Positions 20,806-30,036 of a stretch of DNA of 64,000 nt are shown in pieces. The stretch comes from Paraniabella defluvii (GTDB lineage: Bacteria > Bacteroidota > Bacteroidia > Chitinophagales > Chitinophagaceae): assembly GCA_019316985.1 (NCBI GenBank), contig CP079215.1:2666001-2730000 (forward strand). Reading direction: 5' to 3'. Every line of letters starts with the position of its first letter. Positions within the stretch are counted from its first letter, which is position 1. The notes beneath the pieces were generated by a model. It ran no database searches, had not been told where the DNA came from, and worked only from the letters and a program-made list of their open reading frames with translations. A program made the translations under genes and the position numbers.

Positions 20806-22060
20806 TTATTGAGGGATATGTATGGTGAAAACAGAGCCTTTTTCCAGTTCGCTTTTATATTCGATAGATCCATTCATCAGTTCTATATAGCGTAATATGA
20901 TGTTTAAACCCAATCCGGTACCCTGGATGTTTACCGCATTTCTGGCCCTGAAAAAACGCTCAAACAAATGAGCCTGGTCTTCTTCTGAAATGCCTATGCC
21001 CCGGTCTTCAATTGAAAGCACCAGTTCTTCCGGGTTAATATCACAGGTTAAATCGATCGTGCTGTTTTCCGGAGAAAACTTAATGGCGTTGGAGAGCAGG
21101 TTGATGCATACATTTTTAAGTAATCGCTCATCTATAACAACCGACCCGCCTCCCCTGAAATCTGTTTGAATCAGCTGACCGGTTTTGCAGTGAACCGACA
21201 TTTCATGAACCACATCATTTAAGGCCTCAAAACAGGCGGCTGCACTTAGCTGTTCGGGCTTTGCCTGCACGATACCCTCATCCAGTTTATCCAGCGAAAG
21301 GAAGTCATCGAGAATCATTTTCATATCATTTACAGCATGTTTAATGCGGTTGATATGCTTGATCCTTTACCGGGCTCGTTAAGGTCGTTATATTTTTCCA
21401 ATAAAAAAGAGGAGGATAAAATGGTGCTGAGCGGCGTTTTAAATTCGTGTGAAGCCATTGATACGAATTTAGATTTCATCTCACCCAGGTCTTTTTCGGT
21501 TTTTAACGCATCGCTTAATTCCAGCTTCGATTGCTCTAATGCCGACAGGGTTCCCTCAGCATCTTGGTGCGGTCTTCAATCTTTTTCTCGAGTGATACAT
21601 TAAGCTGTGTGATCTCTTTGGTAATCTGCTCCAGCTCTTCTTTTTGCCTGATTACTATTTCCTCCTGAAGCTTTCTTACAGTTATATTTATTACAAAGGC
21701 TATCACGAAAAGCTCGCTGTTTACGGTGTAGCTGCTTAAACTTACCTCCACCGGAAATACATCGCCATCCTTTCTTTGTGCGTACAGGTCTCTTCCATGT
21801 CCCATCGAGCGGGGCGTAGGATGCTTATAATAGCCCTCCCTGTAGTCTTCGTGCCGCGCTTTAATGGCAGGTGGTAATAGTATTTCGAGTGGCCGGTGAA
21901 AAACTTCTTCCTTAGTGTAACCAAAGTCCTTTTCAGCCTGCTTGTTGAAATTGATGATCAGTCCGTTCCGGTTGGTAACCACAATTCCAATGGTGGCATG
22001 GTCAAGGGCCTCAATCCAGTTTCGCTGATCTTCGTTGGTATGTTCAAAAAGCTGATGCAT
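20806..22060 (-). CDS. PAS-domain sensor histidine kinase, FixL-like PAS (frameshifted)
   Basis: Soluble histidine kinase with no membrane segment. PAS domain at about 15-125, a coiled-coil linker, HisKA (S-M-A-S-H-E-F-K-T-P-L), N box (N-L-L-S-N-A-I-K-F-S), G1 (D-R-G-I-G-I) and G2 (G-T-G-L-G-L). In the PAS, His70 (A-R-H-E-D-Y) and Arg90 (G-H-G-R-D) are 20 apart, as are the heme ligand His200 and Arg220 of Bradyrhizobium FixL. This pattern also occurs in PAS domains not known to bind heme. Frame breaks lie near 21557 and 21375-21325. Partner of the receiver-CRP gene downstream; overlaps or abuts terC upstream. About 418 residues. Confidence 0.9.
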
Positions 22061-22066
22061 GTAAAG

Positions 22067-22892
22067 CTAGCGCTCTTCCGGTTGTTGAGTAGTTTTTGTG
22101 CATCCTCCAGAGATGGCGCATTTAGTTTTACCACCTTCGTAGCCCTTTTACGCATCACCATGTTCAATAGTTCTACGATAAAGGAGAAGGCCATAGCAAA
22201 ATATATATAGTTTTTCAAATGTAGTTCGTGCGCCATATCTGAATTCCATCCTTCTACAATCAGACTTACACCTATCATTACCAAAAAGATAATGCCAGCA
22301 TTTTTAAAGTGGGGTGCTTCTCAATAAAAGCGGCGATTTTGGGGCTGAAGGTAAACATCACTATCATCGCCACAATTACCGCTGCAATCATAATTTCCAG
22401 GTGTTTGGCGGTACCGCCGGCTGTGATTACGCTATCGAAAGAAAAAACGGCATCAATAACAAGTATTTGCGCAATAGCTTGCCCAAAACTTAGTTTCTTC
22501 TGGCTTTGTGAGTTAGCAGCAGGATCTTCGCCTTCCAGTTTATGGTGTATTTCTTTTACCGATTTATAAATAAGAAATAATCCTCCCGCCAGCATCACAA
22601 TGCTGGCCAGGTCAAACCCTTTGCCAAACCACGATTCAGGGATGATGTGTTTACCTTTCTGGGCCAGCAACCAGCTAAGGCCGGCCAGCAACAGGCAGCG
22701 GCTCAGTATGCCCGTAAACATCCAGGTGCGCCGGGCTTTCTTTTGAAGGTTGGCCGGCAGCCGGTTTAAAATGATGCTTACAAAAATAACGTTGTCAATA
22801 CCCAGCACTACTTCCAGCACAACAAGTATTAAAAAGCTCAGCAAAGACTCGAACGTAAAAAGTTCTGAACCGGAAATAAATAGAAGGTCCAT
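22067..22892 (-). CDS. TerC-family membrane protein (frameshifted)
   Basis: Integral membrane protein of the TerC family, members of which export manganese or protect newly exported metalloproteins. Acidic membrane motifs L-G-I-D-N-V-I-F and F-S-F-D-S-V-I-T-A fit the YjbE/YgdQ branch. Frame breaks occur near 22290 and in an A run near 22100; restoring the second gives the stop at 22067, seven bases before the kinase start. About 275 residues. It may be transcribed with the kinase and the receiver-CRP gene. A different TerC lies at 52021. Confidence 0.88.
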
Positions 22893-22903
22893 TTTTGATA
22901 AGG

Positions 22904-23948
22904 TTATAATGATTTACATATTTGCTTTACAATACCCGGACCCTGGTAAATGAAACCGGTCCATACCTGCACAAGGGATGCCCCAGCAGCCATTTTCTCT
23001 CTTGCATCCACCCCGGTAAAAATACCCCTGATCCTATGATAGGAATGCTTCCGCCAGTTTGTTTGTGTACGTATTCAATAATACCGGTGCTTTTAGCACG
23101 AACCGGCTTCCCACTTAGCCCGCCGGCGCCTATCATTTCCTGCTCAGCCACCGGGGTAAGCAGGCCACTACGGTCAATTGTTGTATTGCTGATTACAAGG
23201 CCATCCAGTTTCACCTCTGATGCCAGGTCTATCACATCATCGATCTGCGACTGCGTAAGATCGGGAGCGATCTTTAATAAAATAGGTTTAGCCACCGCTT
23301 TACCGTTATTGATCATCGCCAGGTTCCAGATGATCTTGCGAAGCGACTCTTTTTCCTGCAGCTCGCGTAAACCCGGAGTATTAGGACTGCTCACGTTCAC
23401 AACAAAGTAATCTACATAATGATGCAGCTTGTTGAAGCAGGTAGCGTAATCTTTCCAGGCGTCTTCATTGGGTGTAATCTTGTTTTTCCCGATATTACCG
23501 CCTATGATCAGCGGATGTTTATCGGTAGCTTTTGCCTTTCTTTTCCTCCAGTTTTTTAATCTTTCTGCAATAATATCAGCTCCCTCATTATTGAAGCCCA
23601 TGCGATTAATCAACGCCTTATCCTGTGGAAGGCGGAAAAGCCTTGGTTTCGGGTTGCCGTCCTGTGCCAGGGGCGTAACGGTTCCTATTTCCACAAACCC
23701 GAAGCCCAGAGCTTCCAGCTCGTTCAGGTAGCGGGCATTTTTGTCGAACCCGGCCCCAAACCAACGGGGTTTTTGAAAGTCATATTTAAAAACCGGGTCT
23801 CGTGCCGGTTATCGGCAGGCGCGGCCAGGGCGCTTACCAGTTTCTTCCCGGGCTTCGTTGCAGTAAGCAGGCTTAGCTGGTTCATTGCCATATAATGAGC
23901 CTGCTCGGCCGGAAACATAAAGTACAATTTACGCAGTAGAGAATACAT
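22904..23948 (-). CDS. pyrD: Dihydroorotate dehydrogenase, quinone-type (frameshifted)
   Basis: Class 2 enzyme of pyrimidine synthesis: oxidises dihydroorotate with FMN and passes electrons to quinone at the membrane. N-terminal amphipathic part [18 protein letters not shown], then [10 protein letters not shown] (after a break near 23745), [20 protein letters not shown] (catalytic Ser region), [14 protein letters not shown] and I-I-G-S-G. Frame breaks near 23020 and 22960 obscure the C-terminus, which ends K-Q-I-C-K-S-L at 22904. About 348 residues. Same strand as terC, 11 bases upstream of it. Confidence 0.92.
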
Positions 23949-24169
23949 CGGTTGCAAAAATAAGTATTTGAGTATTGCTATTAGTTTTCTAGCCGGTACA
24001 GATGAAAACAAAATAGGCATGGTAATGATATAATTGAGTTGATCGCCGTCACTTATTTTGCAACTAATCGTATAACCCGTTGTGCCGTATTTAAAAATGA
24101 ACGGAAATACTTAAATTTGGGTAATAAGGTTGTTTATGCAACTAATTATCAATATTAAACAGGATTGCC

Positions 24170-25340
24170 ATGGAAGCATATATTGTTGCCGGCTACAGAA
24201 CGGCGGTAGGAAAAGCAAAAAGAGGCGGGTTTCGTTTTTACCGGCCCGATGACCTGGCTATTGAAGTGATCAAAGGATTAATGAGCAGTGTGCCGCAGCT
24301 CGATCCGGCGAGGGTAGATGATGTGATTGTAGGAAATGCCGTTCCTGAAGCAGAGCAGGGGCTACAGGTAGGGCGTATTATTGCAGCAAGGGCTCTCGGC
24401 ATTGCCACGCCGGGGATGACGGTGAACCGTTATTGCGCTTCTGGATTGGAAACTATCGCTATCGCCAGCGCAAAGATAAGAACGGGGATGGCCGACTGTA
24501 TTATTGCCGGCGGTACGGAAAGTATGAGCCTGGTTCCTGCTTCGGGCTGGAAAACGGTGCCCTCTTACTCCATTGCCAGCGACGCACCCGATTACTACCT
24601 CAATATGGGATTGACAGCCGAAGCCGTGGCTAAGGACTTTGGTATTAGCCGTGAAGCGCAGGATGAATTCAGCTATAACTCGCACCGCAAAGCTATCGAA
24701 GCTATTAGCAAAGGCTATTTTAAAGAAGGCATTTTACCCATTAACGTGGAAGAGGTTTACCTTGATGAAAAAGGTAAAAAGCAGACAAGGAATTTTGTAG
24801 TGGATACTGATGAAGGACCGAGGGCCGATACCTCTTTGGAGGCGTTGAACAAGCTTAAGCCTGTGTTTGCGGCCGGGGTACTGTAACGGCAGGTAATGCT
24901 TCGCAAACCAGCGATGGGGCCGCATTTGTAATAATAACGAGCGAAAAGCTTATGAATGAGCTGCAGCTACAGCCAATCGGAAGGTTGGTGTCTTCGGCTG
25001 TTCAGGCGTTGATCCGCGTATTATGGGTATTGGGCCTGTAGCGGCTATCCCAAAAGCTTTGCAGCAGGCTGGTAAAAACCTTGGAGAGATCGACCTGATC
25101 GAGTTAAATGAGGCCTTTGCTTCTCAGTCCCTTGCTGTTATACGGGAAGCCAACCTCGACCCGGAAAAGGTGAATATTAACGGTGGGGCTATTGCATTGG
25201 GGCATCCGTTGGGTTGTACGGGTACCAAACTTACTGTTCAGTTATTAGGCGATCTAAAAAGGTTGAATAAGAAATACGGTATGGTTACAGCCTGTGTAGG
25301 TGGCGGTCAGGGCATTGCAGGAATTATAGAAAGATTATAA
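24170..25340 (+). CDS. Acetyl-CoA C-acyltransferase (thiolase, frameshifted)
   Basis: Thiolase, most like the beta-oxidation type that cleaves 3-ketoacyl-CoA; a biosynthetic acetoacetyl-CoA role is possible. Catalytic Cys in N-R-Y-C-A-S-G-L-E, then G-G-T-E-S-M-S, N-E-A-F-A, the His in [14 protein letters not shown], and the second Cys in C-V-G-G-G-Q-G. Frame breaks near 24883 and 25000. About 391 residues, standard. Single gene; no 3-hydroxyacyl-CoA dehydrogenase partner within the window. Confidence 0.92.
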
Positions 25341-25521
25341 GAAGTCAGATTAAATTTAAGATTCAAGGTTTAGGGTTTTAGCAGGCTCTAAGCCTTTTAT
25401 TGTTATTTGTTGCGAATAACAAAGTATGCGACGGCTTTTAATAAAGGGATGTACTGACTATAAAAGTTTTTATCCGGAATTTCGTCTAACCAGTATTATA
25501 TACCTAATCCTTACGTAAAGA

Positions 25522-27321
25522 ATGGCTAAACCCTTCTCTAAAACATTAAACCTTGTTAATATAGTAAAGCAGCTCTGGCCTTTTGTAAAGCCCTATCGTA
25601 CAATGATCTTTGGTACGCTGGCGCTTACATTGGTTGGCTCGGTGGCGGCACAGGTAAATCCGCTGGTGTTAAAATATACGGTTGATCATGTAGATGCACT
25701 TATTCAGATGCCCGCCCCCATGAAAGAGGGCTTGAGATTGCTGGGCGTCATTTCTGTTATACTGTTCGCTAAGGAAATAGTCAACATTTTTATCCAGTTC
25801 GGGCAAAAGTTTTATGGCGAGAAGATCCGTATCAATGTAAGTAATGCCCTGGCCCAAAAGGCAATCAGGCGGATACTTTCTTACCATATGGGATTTTTGC
25901 CGCACCGGAGAACCAGTCGGGTAAGTTGCAAACGCGTATCGACAGGGGTGTGGATAGCCTTACAAGGCTGGTGCAAAATTTTTCATCGATATGCCGCTGT
26001 TCTGTAATGCTATCCTGGCTCTTGTTATTATGTTCATGGCCAATGTTTACGTGGGCCTGATCGCGGTTACTATACTGCCGGCATATTTTTATGTAAGCGC
26101 CCGGCAGGCAAAAAAGCTGCAGGGTGTAAGAAGGCAGTTACGCGGGGGCGGGAAAATAAAAGCAATGGCTTGCTTAACATTATTGATTCTATGACCGTGA
26201 TCAAAAGCTTTGTACGGGAAGAGGTAGAGGAGAAAAAACAATTAGTGATACAACAGCAGCTAACCGATGATCAGCTGTATACCCGGCGTACCAACTTTAC
26301 TTACGATGGCGTAAAAACATTTATTGAGCAGATTGGGGTGGTGCTGATCATTATACTTACAGCTTACCTGGTTTTGAATCACCAAATAAGCATTGGGGCA
26401 ATCATGCTGCACATTATGCTGTTCAATAATGTATCTGCGCCCATCAGGCAGCTGCACCGTATTTATGATGAGGTGAATGATGCTTTTATTTATGCAGAGG
26501 CTTATTTCCAGATCATTGAAGATGATGACGAAATAGAACAAACCGGTACGCACGCGGTAACTGAGGCGGAAGGAACCTTTGAAATGAGGCAGGTGAATTT
26601 TACCTATCCTAATGGCACCAAAGCGTTGCATGATATTCATCTTAAAATTGAAAGAGGAAAAACAACCGCTTTAGTGGGACTGAGTGGAGCGGGCAAAAGC
26701 ACTATTTTAAACCTGCTGAATAAATTTTATGAGCCGGACAGCGGAGCAATATTATTGGATGGTATCAATTTGAAGGAATATGAAAACGCTTCTTTACGCA
26801 GCGAGATAGGCCTGGTGCTTCAGAAAAACCATATTTTTAAGGGAACCATTGAAGACAACATCCGCTATGGGAAAACAGAAGCTACTAATGAAGAAATTAT
26901 AGCTGCTGCACGAAAGGCCTACCTGCACGATCAGATCATGGAATTGCCCATGCAATACCAGAGCGATGCGCAACTATTAAGCGGCGGGCAGCAGCAACGC
27001 ATTGCCATAGCCCGGTTATTCCTTAAAGATCCGCCTATTATATTTCTGGACGAGCCTACTGCCAGTCTGGATGCTATAGCAACTGAGCAGATCAAGAACA
27101 GCCTGGATGCCATTAAACAAAATAGAACAGTAGTAATTATTTCGCACTCTATTTCCCAGATCGTAGATGCGGATATTATTTATGTACTAAAGCAGGGCCG
27201 GCTGGTAGAAAGCGGTAAGCATGAAGATCTTGTAAAGCAGGAGGGTGTGTACCGGGAGATTTTCGACGCTTCTGCACGCAGCCTTAATTTAGCGCGTATA
27301 GCCCAAACACTGGGCGTTTGA
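25522..27321 (+). CDS. ABC exporter, fused membrane and ATPase domains (frameshifted)
   Basis: MsbA/MDR-type half transporter that works as a homodimer in the inner membrane. Six-helix domain in the N-terminal 330 residues, then an ATPase with Walker A (G-L-S-G-A-G-K-S-T), signature (L-L-S-G-G-Q-Q-Q-R), Walker B (I-I-F-L-D-E-P-T-A-S-L-D) and switch His (S-H-S-I). Frame breaks near 25905, 25975 and 26150 all fall in the membrane domain; the ATPase is unbroken. About 600 residues. Substrate not predictable. The next gene, a small secreted protein, follows after 68 bases. Confidence 0.92.
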
Positions 27322-27389
27322 TGCTTTTTATTATTTTATTAACAACTGTAGTTGCCTGTAAAAGGTCTTACCAGCAAAACCGTTGAACG

Positions 27390-27706
27390 ATGAAAGCAAG
27401 AATTACAATTGTAGCGCTGGTATTTCTTTTATTAGGTGTTACCAATGCTGATGCACAAAAGCATTATTACAAAGGGAAAAAATGTATGCCAGGCATGGCC
27501 ACTATTATAAAGGTCATCCCGGCCATTATAATAGTTATAAGTACCACCGGCACAGGAGGGTAGGCTATGCCAGGCCATCGCATCACTACCATTACCCCAA
27601 CCGGTATAGCAGGAGAGCGATGTATGCAAATCCGTATCCCGGCAGGTATTATAGCAGGGCTCCCTATTACAGGCCTGCCATTCAGGCAACTATTTTTTTG
27701 CCATAA
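27390..27706 (+). CDS. Small secreted His/Tyr/Arg-rich protein (one frameshift)
   Basis: Signal peptide MKARITIVALVFLLLGVTNADAQ ending in A-Q, then a mature part of about 80 residues made almost wholly of His, Tyr, Arg, Gly and Pro (H-Y-Y-K-G, H-H-Y-H-Y-P, P-G-R-Y-Y-S-R). An A is missing near 27482 in the AAAAAA run. No fold or family is evident; low-complexity basic sequence such as this could bind metal or the envelope surface. A good terminator follows. Confidence 0.7.
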
Positions 27707-27730
27707 GTATAATTCATTGAAATAAATAGC

Positions 27731-27766
27731 AAAAACCGTTGTACCTCACAAGGCAACGGTTTTTTA
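27731..27766 (+). terminator. Rho-independent terminator
   Basis: AAAACCGTTG pairs with CAACGGTTTT around a 12-base loop, followed by TTTTATTT. It ends the small secreted gene 24 bases after its stop. Confidence 0.85.
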
Positions 27767-28088
27767 TTTGACAGGATGGTATTTATTTTCCCGAACTCGT
27801 AAACGGTTTTTCCTGATTTCGCAAATGAATGACGAAAAGCCGGGGTATTTTTGTTGTACAAAAGCAATAGGGCTTCGCTGGCTTTTTCTTTTCGCCCCGC
27901 GATTGGTTTTTGAGAGCGGGCCCAACAAAACCAGGTATAGTTTTCCTTAAGCAGATAGTTTTCGAGAGTGCACCGTTTATTTCTATAAGGGGTGCTTTTT
28001 TTTTTATTGGTTGACAGTTGGTGGATGACAGAGTATAGCGTATGAATAATGCAACCGTCATCTGTAAACTGACAGCTATCTACTTACC
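27767..28088. other. Gap without a convincing gene; terminator-like hairpin inside
   Basis: Short frames exist on both strands but none has a start with a ribosome-binding site, a signal peptide or a family resemblance. A GCACC...GGTGC hairpin followed by ten T lies at 27970-28005. The stretch 27800-27950 alternates G/C-rich blocks (GCCGGGG, CGCCCCGCG, GAGCGGGCCC) with T runs and may be a decayed repeat. Confidence 0.4.
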
Positions 28089-28667
28089 TTACGGCACATT
28101 AATATACTTGTGTATCTGCAGGCTGAGTTCCCATTTGGGATTTGCTTTGATATACTCCACAATTTGTGGCGTCATTGTATCGGCTTTGCTCCATTCGGGT
28201 TGAAGGTATAGTTTGCAGGTATCGGCAACCTGCGCTGCAAAACTTTCGCCCCAGGCAAAATCAGATTTATTATATACAATAATTTTCAGCTCGTTAGCTA
28301 ATGGCAGAATTTCGGGTAAGGGGCTTTAAATTTCTTGGGTGAAAGGCAGATCCAGTCCCAGCTGCCACTTAGTGGCGATGAACCCGATGTTTCAATGTTG
28401 GTGGCAATTCCCTCTTTTGAATGGCTGCTGTGAGTTCGTCCAGGTTATGCATGAGTGGCTCGCCACCTGTAATTACAGCCAGGGGCGTTTTCGACTGTTT
28501 GATGGTTTCAACAATCGTATTAATCTCCATAAGGGGATGACCATGAACCGGCCAGCTCTCCTTTACGTCACACCATACGCATCCAACGTCACAGCCGCCC
28601 AGGCGTACAAAATAAGCGGCACGACCCTGGTGAAAGCCCTCTCCTGCAGGGTATAGAAGTGTTCCAT
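28089..28667 (-). CDS. queE: 7-carboxy-7-deazaguanine synthase (frameshifted)
   Basis: Radical-SAM enzyme of queuosine precursor synthesis. Starts MEHFYTLQGEGF (once a base is restored near 28645), then the cluster motif C-D-V-G-C-V-W-C (C-x3-C-x2-C), I-T-G-G-E-P-L, and T-S-G-S near the middle. Further breaks near 28410 and 28325. Ends S-L-Q-I-H-K-Y-I-N-V-P at 28089. About 193 residues. The break at the start hides the gene from simple frame searches. No queC, queD or queF in the window. Confidence 0.88.
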
Positions 28668-28863
28668 GACGGGGAGGGTAGTTGAAGATTTAATATTTAA
28701 AGTTTTAGGTTCCAATCTTTAAGGAAAACAGTTCCTGCCTATGCTGTGGGCATCGGCATACTGAACTTTTAATTTTGAACATTGAATATTACGCGACCGG
28801 CCTTGGGTGGAGATAGAACACGATGACCTGATTGCCATCCGGCATCCGGGGATCAGCTCCTTC

Positions 28864-29741
28864 CTAATCCCTATCCACACACGATTTATACGTATTCTTC
28901 ATCAGGGCTGCGATGGTCATAGGACCAACACCACCGGGAACCGGGGTGATAAATGAACATTTGGGAGCCACCTGCTCAAAGTCTACATCACCTACCAGCC
29001 TGTAGCCCTGATTTTTTAGAAGCGTCTTCCAGGCGGGTAATTCCTACGTCTATTACCACAGCTCCTTCTTTCACCATGTCGGCTTTTAAAAACTCCGGTT
29101 GCCCGATAGCCGCCACTATAATATCGGCCTGGCTGCATATTTCATTCAGGTTCTGGGTACGGGAGTGGCAAACGGTAACGGTACAATTCCCGGGATTGGT
29201 ATTATTGCTCAGTAAAATACTCATAGGGCGACCTACTATATTACTGCGGCCCAGCACAACGGCATGTTTGCCTTTGGTGGCAATATTATTATGTTCCAGC
29301 AGCAGCATAATGCCATAAGGAGTAGCGGGTATAAAAGCTTCGGCTTCGCCCATGATCATGCGACCTATATTTTCGGGATGAAAACCATCCACATCCTTGC
29401 TGGGGCTATAGCTTCAATTACTTTTCTTTCTGAAATATGGGCAGGTAAAGGCAATTGAACCAGTATACCATCTACCGACATATCTTCGTTCAGTTCCTGG
29501 ATCTTATCCAGCAGCTTCATTTCACTTATTTCTTCCTCGTATTCTATTAAGGTAGAAATAAACCCGATTTCATTACAAGCCTTAACCTTCGAATTCACGT
29601 ACGTTTGGCTCGCGCCGTTGGTACCTACCAGTATTGCCGCCAGGTGTGGAATTTTCTTACCTGTTGCTGCCCGCTGCGCTACATCTATTTTAACGGTATT
29701 CAATATAGCTTTGGCCGTCTTTTTCCATCCAGTAATTGCAT
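28864..29741 (-). CDS. folD: Methylene-THF dehydrogenase / methenyl-THF cyclohydrolase (frameshifted)
   Basis: Bifunctional enzyme of one-carbon metabolism (5,10-methylene-THF to 10-formyl-THF, with NADP). Start at 29741 gives [14 protein letters not shown] after restoring one A near 29727; catalytic Tyr/Lys in Q-T-Y-V-N-S-K-V-K, then [21 protein letters not shown] and the final P-G-G-V-G-P-M-T. Other breaks near 29390 and 29020. About 292 residues. It is divergent from the first SusC/SusD operon. Confidence 0.94.
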
Positions 29742-29814
29742 CGTGCAAAGATGCATCAATTTTTTTAAGGGGTGCTAAATTTGTTTAAAGCGGCGTTGAA
29801 ACATTAAAAAAATC

Positions 29815-29828
29815 TTGATTTAGATCAA
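29815..29828. promoter_or_regulatory. Perfect FNR-type palindrome upstream of the first susC
   Basis: TTGAT-TTAG-ATCAA matches the FNR consensus TTGAT-N4-ATCAA at all ten fixed bases. It is centred 215 bases upstream of the susC start and 80 upstream of folD. Confidence 0.55.
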
Positions 29829-29844
29829 AATTAAATTTCATATA

Positions 29845-29959
29845 CTTACAAATATTAATATGTAAGGGTTGTTTAAACAATAGTTTTTAATTTTTTTAAA
29901 GAACTTTTTAAAAATTGTATTAAAAAAGGTCAACTTATTGTTAAAAAAATATAATTTAG
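29845..29959 (+). promoter_or_regulatory. Dyads and probable promoter for the first SusC/SusD operon
   Basis: Two more inverted repeats follow the FNR-type site: CTTACA-N10-TGTAAG (29845-29866) and the perfect palindrome TTGTTTAAACAA (29869-29880). A sequence close to the Bacteroidota -7 element (TAATTTAG, 29952-29959) follows a TTGTTAAAAA run and leaves a leader of about 75 bases. Confidence 0.4.
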
Positions 29960-30036
29960 TCCTAGCTGCTAATGTACCCTGCAACCAACCTCCAGGATCG
30001 TTTAGCTGCTTTTTTTTAAATAACAAAAAGTTTTAC

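Noticed and set aside
27783-28061. Minus-strand frame of 92 codons in the gap before queE
   Set aside because: No signal peptide, no ribosome-binding site and no recognisable motif; it crosses a terminator-like hairpin.
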